Source of the DNA: Anaerolineae bacterium
GTDB lineage: Bacteria > Chloroflexota > Anaerolineae > Aggregatilineales > Phototrophicaceae
DNA: 64,000 nt
Direction: 5' to 3'
Assembly (NCBI GenBank): GCA_017303635.1
Contig: JAFLCG010000001.1
Coordinates: 744,001-808,000 of the forward strand
A program made the translations under genes and the position numbers. The notes beneath the pieces are model-generated. The model saw only the letters and a list, made by a program, of their open reading frames with translations. It was not told where the DNA came from and made no database searches. This document shows, one piece after another, positions 16,383 through 25,578 of the stretch. The stretch's first letter is position 1; every line of letters starts with the position of its first letter.

Positions 16383-17261
16383 ATGACGACCTTGCAGCAT
16401 GTTGGCGTACTGGCGCATCCCCTTCGTCCGCAGACTGCGCCGCTGGCGGAGGAGATTGCGGACTACCTGGCTTCACGGGAGATCAAGCACTGGATGTTCA
16501 CCCGCTGGGAGGAAAGTACGGTACTCCCCCGTGTCCCCGGTTCCGATCTGGTGATCGCCATCGGCGGGGATGGGGCCATGCTGCGGGCCGCGCGGGCCTG
16601 TGCCCCGCACAATGTCCCGGTGCTGGGGATCAACATGGGGCAGCTCGGCTTTCTGACCGAGGTCAGCGCAGGGGATTGGCGTGCCCCGCTGGAAGGTGTG
16701 CTGAACGGGCATTATTGGGTGGAAACCCGTATGATGCTCTACGCCGAACTGCTGCGGGAGGAAAACGTGATCGCCAGCGGTCACGCGCTCAACGACGTGG
16801 TCATCAGCCGGGGGATGGCCCCGCGCACGATCTGGCTGGAGGCGTATATCGACCGGGACTGGACGACGACGTATAACGCGGATGGTGTGGTTATCGCCAC
16901 GGCGACCGGATCAACGGCCTATGCGTTGGCAGCGGGGGGACCCATCCTGCCGCCAGAACTTCGCAATATCCTGATCGTGCCGGTCGCGCCGCACCTGAGC
17001 ATGGAACGCCCGATTGTGCTCTCGGAAGGCTCGACGGTCGAGGTGGTCGCCGCGGTGGACAACAGCACCGAGATTGTCTTGCAGGTGGATGGCACCTATA
17101 TCGGGCAGGTGGAACCAGGCGACCGGGTGCGGGTGCAGGCCAGCCCGTACATCACCCGCTTTGTGCGGATGCGCGAACGACACTATTTCTATCGTTCGCT
17201 GCTTGACCGGCTGGAGCCGCGCCTGCCAACCCGTGGGGCACCGTTGAAACGGCAGTTATAG
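16383..17261 (+). CDS. nadK: NAD kinase
   Basis: A 292-residue ATP-NAD kinase making NADP. The ATP/NAD motif GGDG is at 61-64, with the following LGINMGQLGFLTEV, and the second signature NADGVVIATATGSTAYALAAGGP lies near 160-180. Length and order are normal for the bacterial family. The Shine-Dalgarno is weak (GAAAG about 10 nt before the ATG). In many bacteria nadK lies near recN, and here recN follows within 1 kb with one gene between. Confidence 0.95.
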   Translation: MTTLQHVGVLAHPLRPQTAPLAEEIADYLASREIKHWMFTRWEESTVLPRVPGSDLVIAIGGDGAMLRAARACAPHNVPVLGINMGQLGFLTEVSAGDWRAPLEGVLNGHYWVETRMMLYAELLREENVIASGHALNDVVISRGMAPRTIWLEAYIDRDWTTTYNADGVVIATATGSTAYALAAGGPILPPELRNILIVPVAPHLSMERPIVLSEGSTVEVVAAVDNSTEIVLQVDGTYIGQVEPGDRVRVQASPYITRFVRMRERHYFYRSLLDRLEPRLPTRGAPLKRQL

Positions 17262-17373
17262 GGATGCTGTGCGATCCCATAAAATTTAATCGACTATGTA
17301 GGTAATGCGGAGCGAGATAGCCTTATACTGGAGAGCAAGACTTGATCTTGGGCTATCCCACGAGGACTGACTG

Positions 17374-18000
17374 ATGAGTGTGAATCCGGCACCGGCTGCC
17401 GAGGAACTGACTTTTTGTACCGTCCACCCTGACCGGGAGACGGGGCTGCGTTGTAACAAATGTGGGCGCTTGATGTGTGCCGAGTGCGCGGTGCAGACAC
17501 CGGTCGGCTACCGTTGTAAGCAGTGCGTCCGCCAGCACGAGGATAAATTCTTCACCGCCAGCAGCAACGATACCCTGATCGTGATCGCGGTCTGTGGCGG
17601 ACTGGCAGCGTTGGGTGGAGCCATTCTGGGTGCGATTGGGTTTGGTCTGTTCCTGGCCCTCATCCTCGGTTTCCCGGCAGGCGGGATTGTCAGCGAGGCG
17701 GCACTGCGGGCGACTAAACGCCGTCGTGCCCGCTACTCCGGGGAGATCGGCGCAGCGGCAGTGGTTGTTGGGGGCATTCTGGGTGCTATCGGGCAAGTGT
17801 ACTTCTACTGGAACTCCTTGGTCAGTGAGGCATTGGCCGGTTTATCCCCAGAGCAGATTCAAGCGGCGACTGCTCGGGGAGAAATGCCTACGCTGACGCT
17901 GGATTTCCTGTTTCGGATGGCTTTTAGCGATATTGGCCTGATCCTGTTTGTGGGCATCGTCGCCTTCGTCGTTTACAGCCGCTTCAAGATGAAGATGTAG
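17374..18000 (+). CDS. B-box-like zinc-finger membrane protein
   Basis: A 208-residue protein. Residues 15-54 form a compact cysteine/histidine cluster (C15, H18, C27, C30, C35, C38, C48, C51), a B-box-like double zinc site. About four hydrophobic segments follow, with a basic stretch (RATKRRRARY) near 112. Similar zinc-finger plus membrane architectures occur in several bacterial phyla and their role is not settled. GAGGA is 7 nt upstream of the ATG. It sits between nadK and recN on the same strand. Confidence 0.75.
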   Translation: MSVNPAPAAEELTFCTVHPDRETGLRCNKCGRLMCAECAVQTPVGYRCKQCVRQHEDKFFTASSNDTLIVIAVCGGLAALGGAILGAIGFGLFLALILGFPAGGIVSEAALRATKRRRARYSGEIGAAAVVVGGILGAIGQVYFYWNSLVSEALAGLSPEQIQAATARGEMPTLTLDFLFRMAFSDIGLILFVGIVAFVVYSRFKMKM

Positions 18001-18016
18001 AATACGGTGGTCTAAC

Positions 18017-18037
18017 GGGCGACCCATCGGGTCGCCC
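18017..18037. repeat. GGGCGACCC hairpin
   Basis: A perfect 9-bp stem, GGGCGACCC (18017-18025) and GGGTCGCCC (18029-18037), with loop ATC, 17 bp after the stop at 18000. It is not followed by a T run, so it resembles a dispersed repeat (compare 7962-7982) more than a strong terminator. Confidence 0.65.
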
Positions 18038-18081
18038 AAAATATTCATGGTTACGTGAGCATATTCAAACCATAAAACAAC

Positions 18082-18144
18082 AGCTATTGACTATCGACTA
18101 TAGACCATCGACCATAAGCTTTTAGCTATCAGCCATTGACTACC
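18082..18144 (+). repeat. Heptanucleotide array directly upstream of recN
   Basis: Nine consecutive 7-bp units in register, such as GACTATC (18089-18095), GACTATA, GACCATC and GACCATA, continuing with AGCTATC, AGCCATT and GACTACC. The array ends 12 bp before the recN start, in the place of the 5' leader. The same kind of array lies upstream of the CobW gene at 36897-36959. Confidence 0.8.
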
Positions 18145-18156
18145 TTCGGAACTGCC

Positions 18157-19962
18157 ATGCTGGAAGAACTGCGGATACAAAACTTTGCCATTATTGATAG
18201 CCTTGAACTGGGCTTCGCTGGTGGATTCAACGTCATCACCGGCGAGACAGGCGCAGGTAAATCGATCATCATTGACGCGGTGGAACTGATCCTCGGCGGC
18301 AAGGCTGATTCCGGTTTTGTGCGTGCCGGGGCGGATAAAGCGGTGGTGGAAGGCAGCTTCGTGGTCGGCAAGACCGCCCAGGCGCTCATCAAACCGATTC
18401 TGGAAAAAGCTGAGGTCACCGAGGGTGAACCGGACTTCCTGACCATCAGCCGTGAAGTGCGCGGTAATGGGCGCTCGACCGCCCGTATCAATGGCGTGAC
18501 GGTGCCGCAGGATGTTTTGCGGGAAGTTGGCGCGGCGCTGGTCGATGTCCACGGGCAGAGTGAGCATCTCTCGCTGCTCAACCCCAAGTCTCATCTGGAC
18601 CTGCTCGACCGCTATGCTGAATTGACAGAAATGCGGATGGCGATTGCTTCCCTGGTGGAACGAGTCCACAAGACTCGGTCTGAGATCCGCCGCCTGCTGG
18701 AAGACGAAGCCGCGCTCAAACGGCGCGCCGAACAACTCCGCTATGAAGTCGAAGAGATTGAGGCGGCTGAACTGGAACCCGGCGAGGATGAAGAACTCAA
18801 AGCCGAGCGCAGCAAGATCGGCAATAGTGAACAGTTGGCTCACCTGACCGCCGAAGCCTATGAATACCTGGGCGGGGAAAGCAACACCGGTCAGCTCTCC
18901 GCCGTTGACCAACTGGCGCAGGTGGCGGTGCTGATCAGCAAACTGGCGCATATTGATCCCCAGATGCAAGATGCCAGCGAACTGGCGGACGGCCTGGCGG
19001 AAGACGTGGAAGATCTGGCGCTTCAACTGCGGCGCTATGCCGATAGCGTGGAGTATGACCCGGATCGCCTGGACGAGATCGAAGAACGGTTGGAACTGAT
19101 TAACCGGCTGAAGAAACGTTTTGGCAACAGCATCGAAGCCATCGTGAAGTATGCGGAAAAAGCCCGTAAAGAGCTGACCGGTATTGAAAACAGCGATGAG
19201 CGCCTGGTCGAACTGCGGACTGAAGAAGAGAAACTGCTGCGGATGATTGGCGAAGTAGCCGGCCGCGTGAGCCAGGTGCGGAAGATGATTGGCGGCAAGA
19301 TGGGTGAGCGCATCGTCACTGAATTGGCCGACCTCCGCATGGAGCGCGCGCAGTTCGAAGTTTCTATCACCCAGAAGGATGATCCCAACGGCTGTTTTGT
19401 CGGGGATAAACGCCTGGCCTTTGACGCGACCGGTGTGGATGATGTCGAATTTGTGATGAGCGCCAATCCTGGTGAGCCGCTCCGACCTTTGGCAAAGGTG
19501 GCTTCCGGCGGTGAAATGGCCCGCGTGATGCTGGCACTCAAGCGGGTGCTGGCGCTGGCAGATCAAACGCCGACTCTGATTTTTGACGAAATTGATACCG
19601 GCATCGGCGGACGGGTGGGTAACGTTGTCGGGGAGAAACTCTGGTCGCTCTCCAGCACGCATCAGGTGTTGGTGGTGACCCATCTGGCACAATTGGCAGG
19701 GTATGGCGACCGGCACTACCACGTCAAGAAACAGGTCGAAGGCAACCGTACACGCACGCAGGTCATTGCCTTGACGGATGAGGATACCCGGATCGTGGAA
19801 CTGGCGGAGATGCTCGGCGCTCAGGGCGAAAGCGGTAAGCTCAGCGCGCGCGGCATTCTGGCGGAAGCCGATCAGTATAAAGCCGAGAATCGGGCTGCCA
19901 AACCAAAGAAGGCGACCACCGGCAAGCTCAAGCCAGAGGGGAACGGTACGGGTAAAGCCTAA
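18157..19962 (+). CDS. recN: DNA repair protein RecN
   Basis: A 601-residue SMC-like ATPase of double-strand-break repair. Walker A GETGAGKS is at 29-36 after the typical start LRIQNFAIIDSLEL. A long charged coiled-coil middle (about 150-350) follows, then the C-terminal ATPase half with SGGEMARVMLALK, Walker B TLIFDEIDTGIGG and the VVTHLAQLA loop. The ATG at 18157 is chosen over an in-frame TTG at 18136 because it begins the conserved region, though the Shine-Dalgarno is weak. The lysine-rich tail KPKKATTGKLK extends beyond the usual end. Confidence 0.96.
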   Translation: MLEELRIQNFAIIDSLELGFAGGFNVITGETGAGKSIIIDAVELILGGKADSGFVRAGADKAVVEGSFVVGKTAQALIKPILEKAEVTEGEPDFLTISREVRGNGRSTARINGVTVPQDVLREVGAALVDVHGQSEHLSLLNPKSHLDLLDRYAELTEMRMAIASLVERVHKTRSEIRRLLEDEAALKRRAEQLRYEVEEIEAAELEPGEDEELKAERSKIGNSEQLAHLTAEAYEYLGGESNTGQLSAVDQLAQVAVLISKLAHIDPQMQDASELADGLAEDVEDLALQLRRYADSVEYDPDRLDEIEERLELINRLKKRFGNSIEAIVKYAEKARKELTGIENSDERLVELRTEEEKLLRMIGEVAGRVSQVRKMIGGKMGERIVTELADLRMERAQFEVSITQKDDPNGCFVGDKRLAFDATGVDDVEFVMSANPGEPLRPLAKVASGGEMARVMLALKRVLALADQTPTLIFDEIDTGIGGRVGNVVGEKLWSLSSTHQVLVVTHLAQLAGYGDRHYHVKKQVEGNRTRTQVIALTDEDTRIVELAEMLGAQGESGKLSARGILAEADQYKAENRAAKPKKATTGKLKPEGNGTGKA

Positions 19963-20121
19963 GGCATCCACACCGACCGCTAACGCGGACCTGTTAATAG
20001 ATCACTACTCCATAAAACACGTGATGAAATTCATGGGTTTAACGGCAGGTATTGCCGTATCCTCAGTCAGGAAGGCGGATTGATTTCGCGGATCCGTCGT
20101 ACAGATTACTTAGGAACACCC

Positions 20122-21000
20122 ATGAAATCCCATATTCTGATCACTGGCGCAACGGGTAACGTGGGCACCGAAGTGGTGCGTGAGTTGCAGCGGAAGGGTA
20201 TTCCTTTCCGGGTTGGAGCTTATGATACTGCCAAAGCGGCGACCCAACTGAAAACCGCTGGGGACATCGTCCTGTTTGATTTCCTCGATCCTGGAACGTA
20301 CTCAAGCGCATTTGAAGGCATCGAGCACGTGTTTTTGGTACGTCCTCCGGCACTTTCGAATGTAGAGCGTGATATTGCCCCGGCGATCCAGGCGGCAGGG
20401 AAGGCCGGGGTGAAACATATCGTCTTTCTTTCTATCCAGGGAGTGGAGAATAACCGGGTGGTTCCTCACTATAAAATCGAGCAGGCGATCTTCAATGCAG
20501 GTATTCAGTATACTTTTCTGCGGGCGAGTTTCTTTATGCAGAACCTCTCAACCACCCACGCCAGCGAAATCCGCGATCAAGACGAGATTGCGCTGCCGGT
20601 GGGTAATGCCCGTACAAGTTTTATCGATGTCCGGGATATTGCTGCAGTGGCTGTTTGTGCACTGACCGACGCGGGGCATGCCAATCAGTCCTACACGCTC
20701 ACCGGCGCGGAAGCGCTGAATTACGACGAAGTAGCAGCTAAACTCAGCGCCAAACTGGGCCGCCTGATTCGCTATACCCACCCCTCCATGCTGAATTTTA
20801 TCTGGCGGCAGTTGAAAGCCGGGCAGACTTTGCCCTATACGCTGGTCATGACGGCCTTATACACCATCACTCGTTTGGGAAATGCCAGCATCGTGACGAC
20901 GGATACCCAGCAAATTCTGGGCCGAGAGCCGATCCGCTTTGACCAGTTTGCGTTGGATTATCGGCAGAGTTGGGAACGTCAAGCCGCTATACCCGGCTGA
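20122..21000 (+). CDS. NmrA-like NAD(P)-binding protein
   Basis: A 292-residue atypical SDR. The Rossmann motif is ITGATGNVG near residue 6. KHIVFLSIQGVE, FLRASFFMQN and SYTLTGAEALNYDEV are typical of NmrA/azoreductase-like NAD(P)H-binding proteins, which act as redox sensors or reductases. The ATG at 20122 has AGGA 6 nt upstream, so a longer in-frame extension is not used. It is a relative of the QorB-like protein at 41306-42187. Confidence 0.87.
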   Translation: MKSHILITGATGNVGTEVVRELQRKGIPFRVGAYDTAKAATQLKTAGDIVLFDFLDPGTYSSAFEGIEHVFLVRPPALSNVERDIAPAIQAAGKAGVKHIVFLSIQGVENNRVVPHYKIEQAIFNAGIQYTFLRASFFMQNLSTTHASEIRDQDEIALPVGNARTSFIDVRDIAAVAVCALTDAGHANQSYTLTGAEALNYDEVAAKLSAKLGRLIRYTHPSMLNFIWRQLKAGQTLPYTLVMTALYTITRLGNASIVTTDTQQILGREPIRFDQFALDYRQSWERQAAIPG

Positions 21001-21083
21001 GCCATCAACCGGCCTGGTAAATGGCGAGAAACCGATCTTGCTCCCATAATGGCAGGTAGATACCAGTGTAAGGAGCAAGTCCT

Positions 21084-22775
21084 ATGTTTCGACGCTTCCC
21101 TGTGTGGTTGGTGCTGGGATTGATTCTCGTTCTGCCCGCCACAACTGCTTATTTACAGGATTTGGTTTGCCCTCCCCTTGTTGAGCGCGCTTTGACCGAA
21201 GCAGGCGATCAATGCGCCAATTTACCCCGCAATGCCGCCTGTTACGGCTTCAACCAAGTCAATGCAGCTTTCAACGTGGAGGTTCCTGAGGATTTCTTTA
21301 GTGAACCCGCCGATGTCAGCGAATTGGTGACGGTCCAAAGCCTGAATACGGCTCCACTGGATGAAGCCCTGGAACGCTGGGGTGTCGCGGTCATGAATGT
21401 CCAGGCCAACCTGCCCAATTCGCTGCCGGGGCAGGGCGTGCGCCTGATCCTCTTCGGGGATGTTCAACTGGAAAATGCGGTGCCCGCCGATCAGGCAGTG
21501 TTGCCGGCAACGCCAGTGGATGTGGTGGTGAATACCAGCGCCAATATCCGCAGCGGCCCCTCGACCCGGACTAATGTGATCGGTAACGCGGCTCCCGGGA
21601 CGGCTTTGCCCGCTGACGGGGTGAATCCTGCCGGAGACTGGGTGCGGGTGGATGCGGGCGACTCGGGTATCGGCTGGATCTTCCGGGAATTAATTACCCC
21701 GGCAGGTGACTTGAGTACGCTGCCGACCATTTCTGAAGAAAGCCGTACCCCCATGCAGGCCTTCCAATTCCGCACCGGTTTAGGGCCTTTGAGTTGTTCT
21801 GAAGCCCCCTCGGCGCTGGTCTTACAGGGCCCCGAAGGTGTCAAGGTCAATATCACCGCCAACGGGGTGGATATTTCCCTCGGCTCGACCATCGTTCTAC
21901 AAACCGATGACACCAATATGTACCTCATGACAGTGGATGGCGAGGCTGAGGCTAACGGCCTGCGTATTCCAGCAGGCTATATGGCAGAGTCGCCACTGGA
22001 CGAGGATGGCCAGGGCGCATCATTCGGGAATCGCCGCCGTATCAGCCGTGAAGTACTTGAAGAGATGGGTTGGTTGGATGGGCTGCCGGAGTCGCTGCTC
22101 AATTACCCGATTGATGTGCCTACCTACGATCAGGTTCGCCCGATTAGTACCCCTGTGCCGCAAGCGACGGCTGTTCCGGGTCAATCAACCGCGCCCACTA
22201 ACCTGACTCCGGTCGTGAGTGATGGCACGGTGGACTGCTCGACCTTCCGCGCCAGTTCACCGCTGGATGGCGCTCGCTTTGGCTTCCAGACCTTCTACTG
22301 GGACCCAGCTCCGGGTGCAACCAGTTATCGACTGTCTGTCGTTGGATTGGGTTCAGTTGAAGTCCCGGCGACCCAGACCACGGTTGATTACGATCTGGCC
22401 GGGTTGGGCGGAGTCTTCAGCATGACCTGGTTCGTCGAAGCATTGAACAACGGGGCGGTGGCCTGCCGCAGCCTCGACGTGACGATCCCCCGCGAGTCCC
22501 CACCGCCGATGCAAGCCTTCTGGGGATGTATCGATCAAGCGGGTAACTTTGATATTGCCTGGCAGGATTTGCCACCGGATACGACCAGCCTGCGCTTCAA
22601 TCTGCCTGGTGGTCCGACCAGCCCCGGGGATGGGTACGAGATCCCTGCACCGCCGCGGAGCGGTCGGCAGCAGTTCACCATGCGCGATAACGTCTATGGG
22701 GCCAGCGTGACGGCGCTACCCTCGGGGCAGACGGTCGGGTTGGGTGATCTGGCCTGCTTCAGCACGATTGGCTAG
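21084..22775 (+). CDS. Secreted SH3b-domain protein
   Basis: A 563-residue exported protein of Chloroflexota style. A signal peptide covers about residues 1-23. Residues 145-210 form a bacterial SH3 domain (NIRSGPSTRTNVIG, then DWVRVD and GWIFRELI), which often binds cell wall. A proline/threonine linker lies near 355-375 and a beta-rich C-terminal part follows with repeated cysteines. Catalytic motifs are not seen. AAGGAG lies upstream of the ATG. A strong hairpin follows the stop. Confidence 0.8.
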   Translation: MFRRFPVWLVLGLILVLPATTAYLQDLVCPPLVERALTEAGDQCANLPRNAACYGFNQVNAAFNVEVPEDFFSEPADVSELVTVQSLNTAPLDEALERWGVAVMNVQANLPNSLPGQGVRLILFGDVQLENAVPADQAVLPATPVDVVVNTSANIRSGPSTRTNVIGNAAPGTALPADGVNPAGDWVRVDAGDSGIGWIFRELITPAGDLSTLPTISEESRTPMQAFQFRTGLGPLSCSEAPSALVLQGPEGVKVNITANGVDISLGSTIVLQTDDTNMYLMTVDGEAEANGLRIPAGYMAESPLDEDGQGASFGNRRRISREVLEEMGWLDGLPESLLNYPIDVPTYDQVRPISTPVPQATAVPGQSTAPTNLTPVVSDGTVDCSTFRASSPLDGARFGFQTFYWDPAPGATSYRLSVVGLGSVEVPATQTTVDYDLAGLGGVFSMTWFVEALNNGAVACRSLDVTIPRESPPPMQAFWGCIDQAGNFDIAWQDLPPDTTSLRFNLPGGPTSPGDGYEIPAPPRSGRQQFTMRDNVYGASVTALPSGQTVGLGDLACFSTIG

Positions 22776-22787
22776 GATTTCTGATGT

Positions 22788-22820
22788 GAACGCCCTTTTC
22801 ATCCATTGAAGAGGGCGTTC
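22788..22820. terminator. Bidirectional terminator between convergent genes
   Basis: A 13-bp stem with one G-T type mismatch, GAACGCCCTTTTC at 22788-22800 against GAAGAGGGCGTTC at 22808-22820, with loop ATCCATT. It lies between the stops of the SH3b gene (plus) and the membrane-protein gene (minus). Confidence 0.75.
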
Positions 22821-22821
22821 C

Positions 22822-23259
22822 TTATAGCCGGTTATCGCCTTCGGGTTGACCCATCACGGCATAGAGCATGACGCCAAAGGCGGCGATCAGGAAACCACCC
22901 ATGACGCCAATGGCCTGCAGGGTGCCAAAGACGACGCCGCTGGGTTCGCCCAATTGGTGTGAACCGAAACCCAGAATATCCGCCATGCCCGTGGTGTAGG
23001 CAAAGAGCAGGCCGCTAAAACCGAGCCGGTAGCCAATTTGCTGTGCCAGGTTAGCGGACTGGAATGGATAGAAGGTGAATTTGACGTAGATCAGCGCACC
23101 GACGATCAACAGGGTGAAGCCGCCCAGGATGGCAAAGATTTGCATCGGGCCGATCCCTGAAGCAGGGCGTAGGCCAGTCATGCCGGGGAAGAGCCCCATC
23201 AGCGTCAGGACGACGCCGAGCGCGCCGAGCGTGATTCCAAATTGAGCAACGCGGTGCAT
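22822..23259 (-). CDS. Four-helix membrane protein of unknown function
   Basis: A 145-residue protein with four hydrophobic segments (about 8-30, 42-62, 78-97 and 112-135). No family recognised. It is transcribed with the M19 dipeptidase gene, 9 bp downstream of its stop. Confidence 0.75.
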   Translation of the reverse strand: MHRVAQFGITLGALGVVLTLMGLFPGMTGLRPASGIGPMQIFAILGGFTLLIVGALIYVKFTFYPFQSANLAQQIGYRLGFSGLLFAYTTGMADILGFGSHQLGEPSGVVFGTLQAIGVMGGFLIAAFGVMLYAVMGQPEGDNRL

Positions 23260-23268
23260 AGATTGACC

Positions 23269-24342
23269 TTAGGTGGGGAGCGCCTGCCGCAGCTTGCGGA
23301 GCATGTTACCGCTCATCACAGCCTCCACATCGGCTTCGCTGAAGCCGCGTTCTGCTAGCCCTTTGCCAATTTCCAACAGGTCGGTCACGGTATCAATACC
23401 CTGTGGGATGGATTCTGAACCAAATCCGCCATCAAAATCGCTGCCAATACCGACGTGGGCCGCGCTGCCCGTCAACTGGCAGACGTATTCAATCGCATCC
23501 AGCACAGTGGAGAGTCTCACCTTATCCTTGCGGTCGCCTTTTGACCAGTCATTACTCAGGAAGCGGTTGTAGAGCACAATCCCCATCACCCCGTCACGCT
23601 CCGCCAGGGCGCGAATGGTGGCATCAGGCAAATGGCGGTCACTGGTGCGGAACTTCTGTGGGTTGCTGTGGCTGGCGATGACCAGTCCGGGGTAATGATC
23701 CAGAGCCTGCCGGGCAGCTTGCTCGGCCATATGCGAGATGTCGAGTACGGTGTTGAAGCTCGCCATCACATCCAGTAATTCATAACCTAATCTGGTCAGC
23801 GGCCCTGGTTGACCGGTGCCGGCTGTGTAGCGGGAGGCTTGCCAGGCCGGGCCGACGACCCGCACACCGCGCTCGTACCATTCCTCGAATTGTTTGGGTT
23901 CCAGGATGGGATCGCCATTTTCCATCAGCAGCACCAGTCCCTGCCGGTGATCGGCTACGCCTGTGCCTTCTGTCCAACTCGCTAGCACCGCATCAAGATC
24001 AGCCTGCTTGCGGATGATTTGCACTTTGCCACGTGTGGTATCGGTCAACCGTTCGTAGTAGTCCAGTTGTTGTAAGCCCAGCCGGTAGGCCTCTGCCGGG
24101 GTCTTATAACTCATGGACTCGTAATCGGCTTCTTTGGGGTCATAGGGAGCGGTGAAGATCGTACTAAAGACGATACCTACGCGACCGAGCAGCGCATCCG
24201 GCAGGCCGAGGGTAGCCAGACCACGCCGTTCAAGCATCTCCGGTGGATCGAGGCGGCGCGTTTCCAGCACCGGGCGGGTGTAATCGCGCCCGTAGGTGAG
24301 CGCGTTGTAGGCAATATCCTGATGGGCATCGAGGATGAACAT
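23269..24342 (-). CDS. Membrane dipeptidase (peptidase family M19)
   Basis: A 357-residue zinc peptidase of the renal-dipeptidase family, which cleaves dipeptides including D-amino-acid forms. Zinc-site elements are visible in order: H7-x-D9 in DAHQD, a glutamate in LLMENGDP near 143, a histidine in LDISHMAEQ near 205, a histidine in VIASHSNPQ near 227, and the aspartate in IGSDFDGGFG near 300. No signal peptide, so probably cytoplasmic. It is the first gene of a two-gene unit with the small membrane-protein gene. Confidence 0.93.
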   Translation of the reverse strand: MFILDAHQDIAYNALTYGRDYTRPVLETRRLDPPEMLERRGLATLGLPDALLGRVGIVFSTIFTAPYDPKEADYESMSYKTPAEAYRLGLQQLDYYERLTDTTRGKVQIIRKQADLDAVLASWTEGTGVADHRQGLVLLMENGDPILEPKQFEEWYERGVRVVGPAWQASRYTAGTGQPGPLTRLGYELLDVMASFNTVLDISHMAEQAARQALDHYPGLVIASHSNPQKFRTSDRHLPDATIRALAERDGVMGIVLYNRFLSNDWSKGDRKDKVRLSTVLDAIEYVCQLTGSAAHVGIGSDFDGGFGSESIPQGIDTVTDLLEIGKGLAERGFSEADVEAVMSGNMLRKLRQALPT

Positions 24343-24428
24343 CGGGGCATCATTCCTGAATACAGGCCAAGACCAGTGTTGTATTGTAACGCATAAGCCG
24401 GGCCGTATTCAGGGGGATGGATCAAGCC

Positions 24429-25211
24429 TTACGTCATCACCTCTTGAACAGCTTTCATTACCGTCTCAAGCAGGTCTTCTAGCTTGGCCTCCGGGTTTGG
24501 CAGTGGTGCAAGGGAGTCGTAGGGGATGACTACACCCGTCCAGTTTTGATGATGCCAGTGAGCAAGCTCCGGTAAAGAAAGGGTCGTCCAGCCGGGTGGC
24601 TGTGGCCAGGCGTAGAGGTAGACGTATGGGCGGTCAATACCTGGGCTGCCCGGTGAGAAGCCAATATTGATGTGTGGATCAGCGGCCTCATCGAAGCCTC
24701 GTTGGAACCATAGCCCCGAAAGATCAAAGCCGTGCGGCCAGACTACCAGTGCCGTCTGAGACCCGTTCAAGCGGGCGCGGACGCGGGCCAACGCCGTGAA
24801 GACCCGGTACAAGGCTGACGCATAGTCACTGGCCTGTATGCGATCAATCACCAGAGGATGGGTGCCGTTGAAACTGGCTGGTGAAGGCTCCGCAGGATGC
24901 CCGGTCTTCGCCATTGCCTCAAGGACGGCTGCTGCCAGACTGGTCTGCGTGTGACCACTGAGGGGGATGGTCGAGCATGTATCCGCCGGGCATTTATAGG
25001 TGATATGGGCGCGGTTGAAATCGAGCACTAACTCCCCTCCAACTGGCAGCGGACCGCTGCGGAGGCCATTTGGTGTGACCATCAATGGCAGGTGATGGTA
25101 GTTGGGCTGCGGGGTGGCCTGGAATTCCCGGATTGCTCCGAGGACTTGCGCGGCCTGATGCAGCGTCATGCGGGTCGAATCCCAGTTTGTGAGGGCCGGT
25201 AACGGGGACAT
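24429..25211 (-). CDS. DUF5996-like protein
   Basis: A 260-residue soluble protein. Conserved-looking blocks are LVLDFNRAHITYKC near residue 70, VVWPHGFDLSGLWF near 160, HINIGFSPGSPG near 185, and PYVYLYAWPQP near 200, which fit the DUF5996 family by memory. Function is unknown. The start at 25211 has AGGAG 5 nt upstream, in preference to an ATG 14 codons earlier. Confidence 0.7.
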   Translation of the reverse strand: MSPLPALTNWDSTRMTLHQAAQVLGAIREFQATPQPNYHHLPLMVTPNGLRSGPLPVGGELVLDFNRAHITYKCPADTCSTIPLSGHTQTSLAAAVLEAMAKTGHPAEPSPASFNGTHPLVIDRIQASDYASALYRVFTALARVRARLNGSQTALVVWPHGFDLSGLWFQRGFDEAADPHINIGFSPGSPGIDRPYVYLYAWPQPPGWTTLSLPELAHWHHQNWTGVVIPYDSLAPLPNPEAKLEDLLETVMKAVQEVMT

Positions 25212-25578
25212 GGGGACTCCTGAAAGTGGGCTGGTTGCCAGAAAAATAGACACTGAATGCTGACTGCTTACCCGTGATTTGTCTCTATGAAGGCTGCCTC
25301 GTTACAGATTAACTCCTGCTCTGCTCCAGAATCGTCGCAGTCGATTCTGGATTGATGCCGGTGGAAAGTGATCGGCATGGCGCATTCTCACGGCTCTTCA
25401 AGAAGTGCCAACCATGCAAAATCGTGAGGAGCTGTACAAAGTATGGGTGATGTTCAGTAATGCGTGATTTGCCGAATCTGACGGCTGCCTGTCGCTTTCC
25501 CTGCGTCTGTAACAAAATCGCGCCTCAATCTGTATAGTGTTGCGGAGTGGATATACAGCACAGGAGGTTGATGCACCT
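25212..25578. other. 367-bp gene-free region with two adjacent hairpins
   Basis: No gene seen. Hairpin one: CCAGAATCG (25326-25334) with CGATTCTGG (25342-25350). Hairpin two: ATGCCG (25355-25360) with CGGCAT (25373-25378). A possible -10 box TATAGT lies at 25533-25538 before the plus-strand gene. A short 7-bp rhythm occurs near 25249-25275. Confidence 0.5.

Noticed and set aside
18091..19971. A 626-residue open frame on the minus strand
   Set aside because: It lies entirely opposite recN, which has complete ATPase motifs; the frame is a shadow without recognisable domains.
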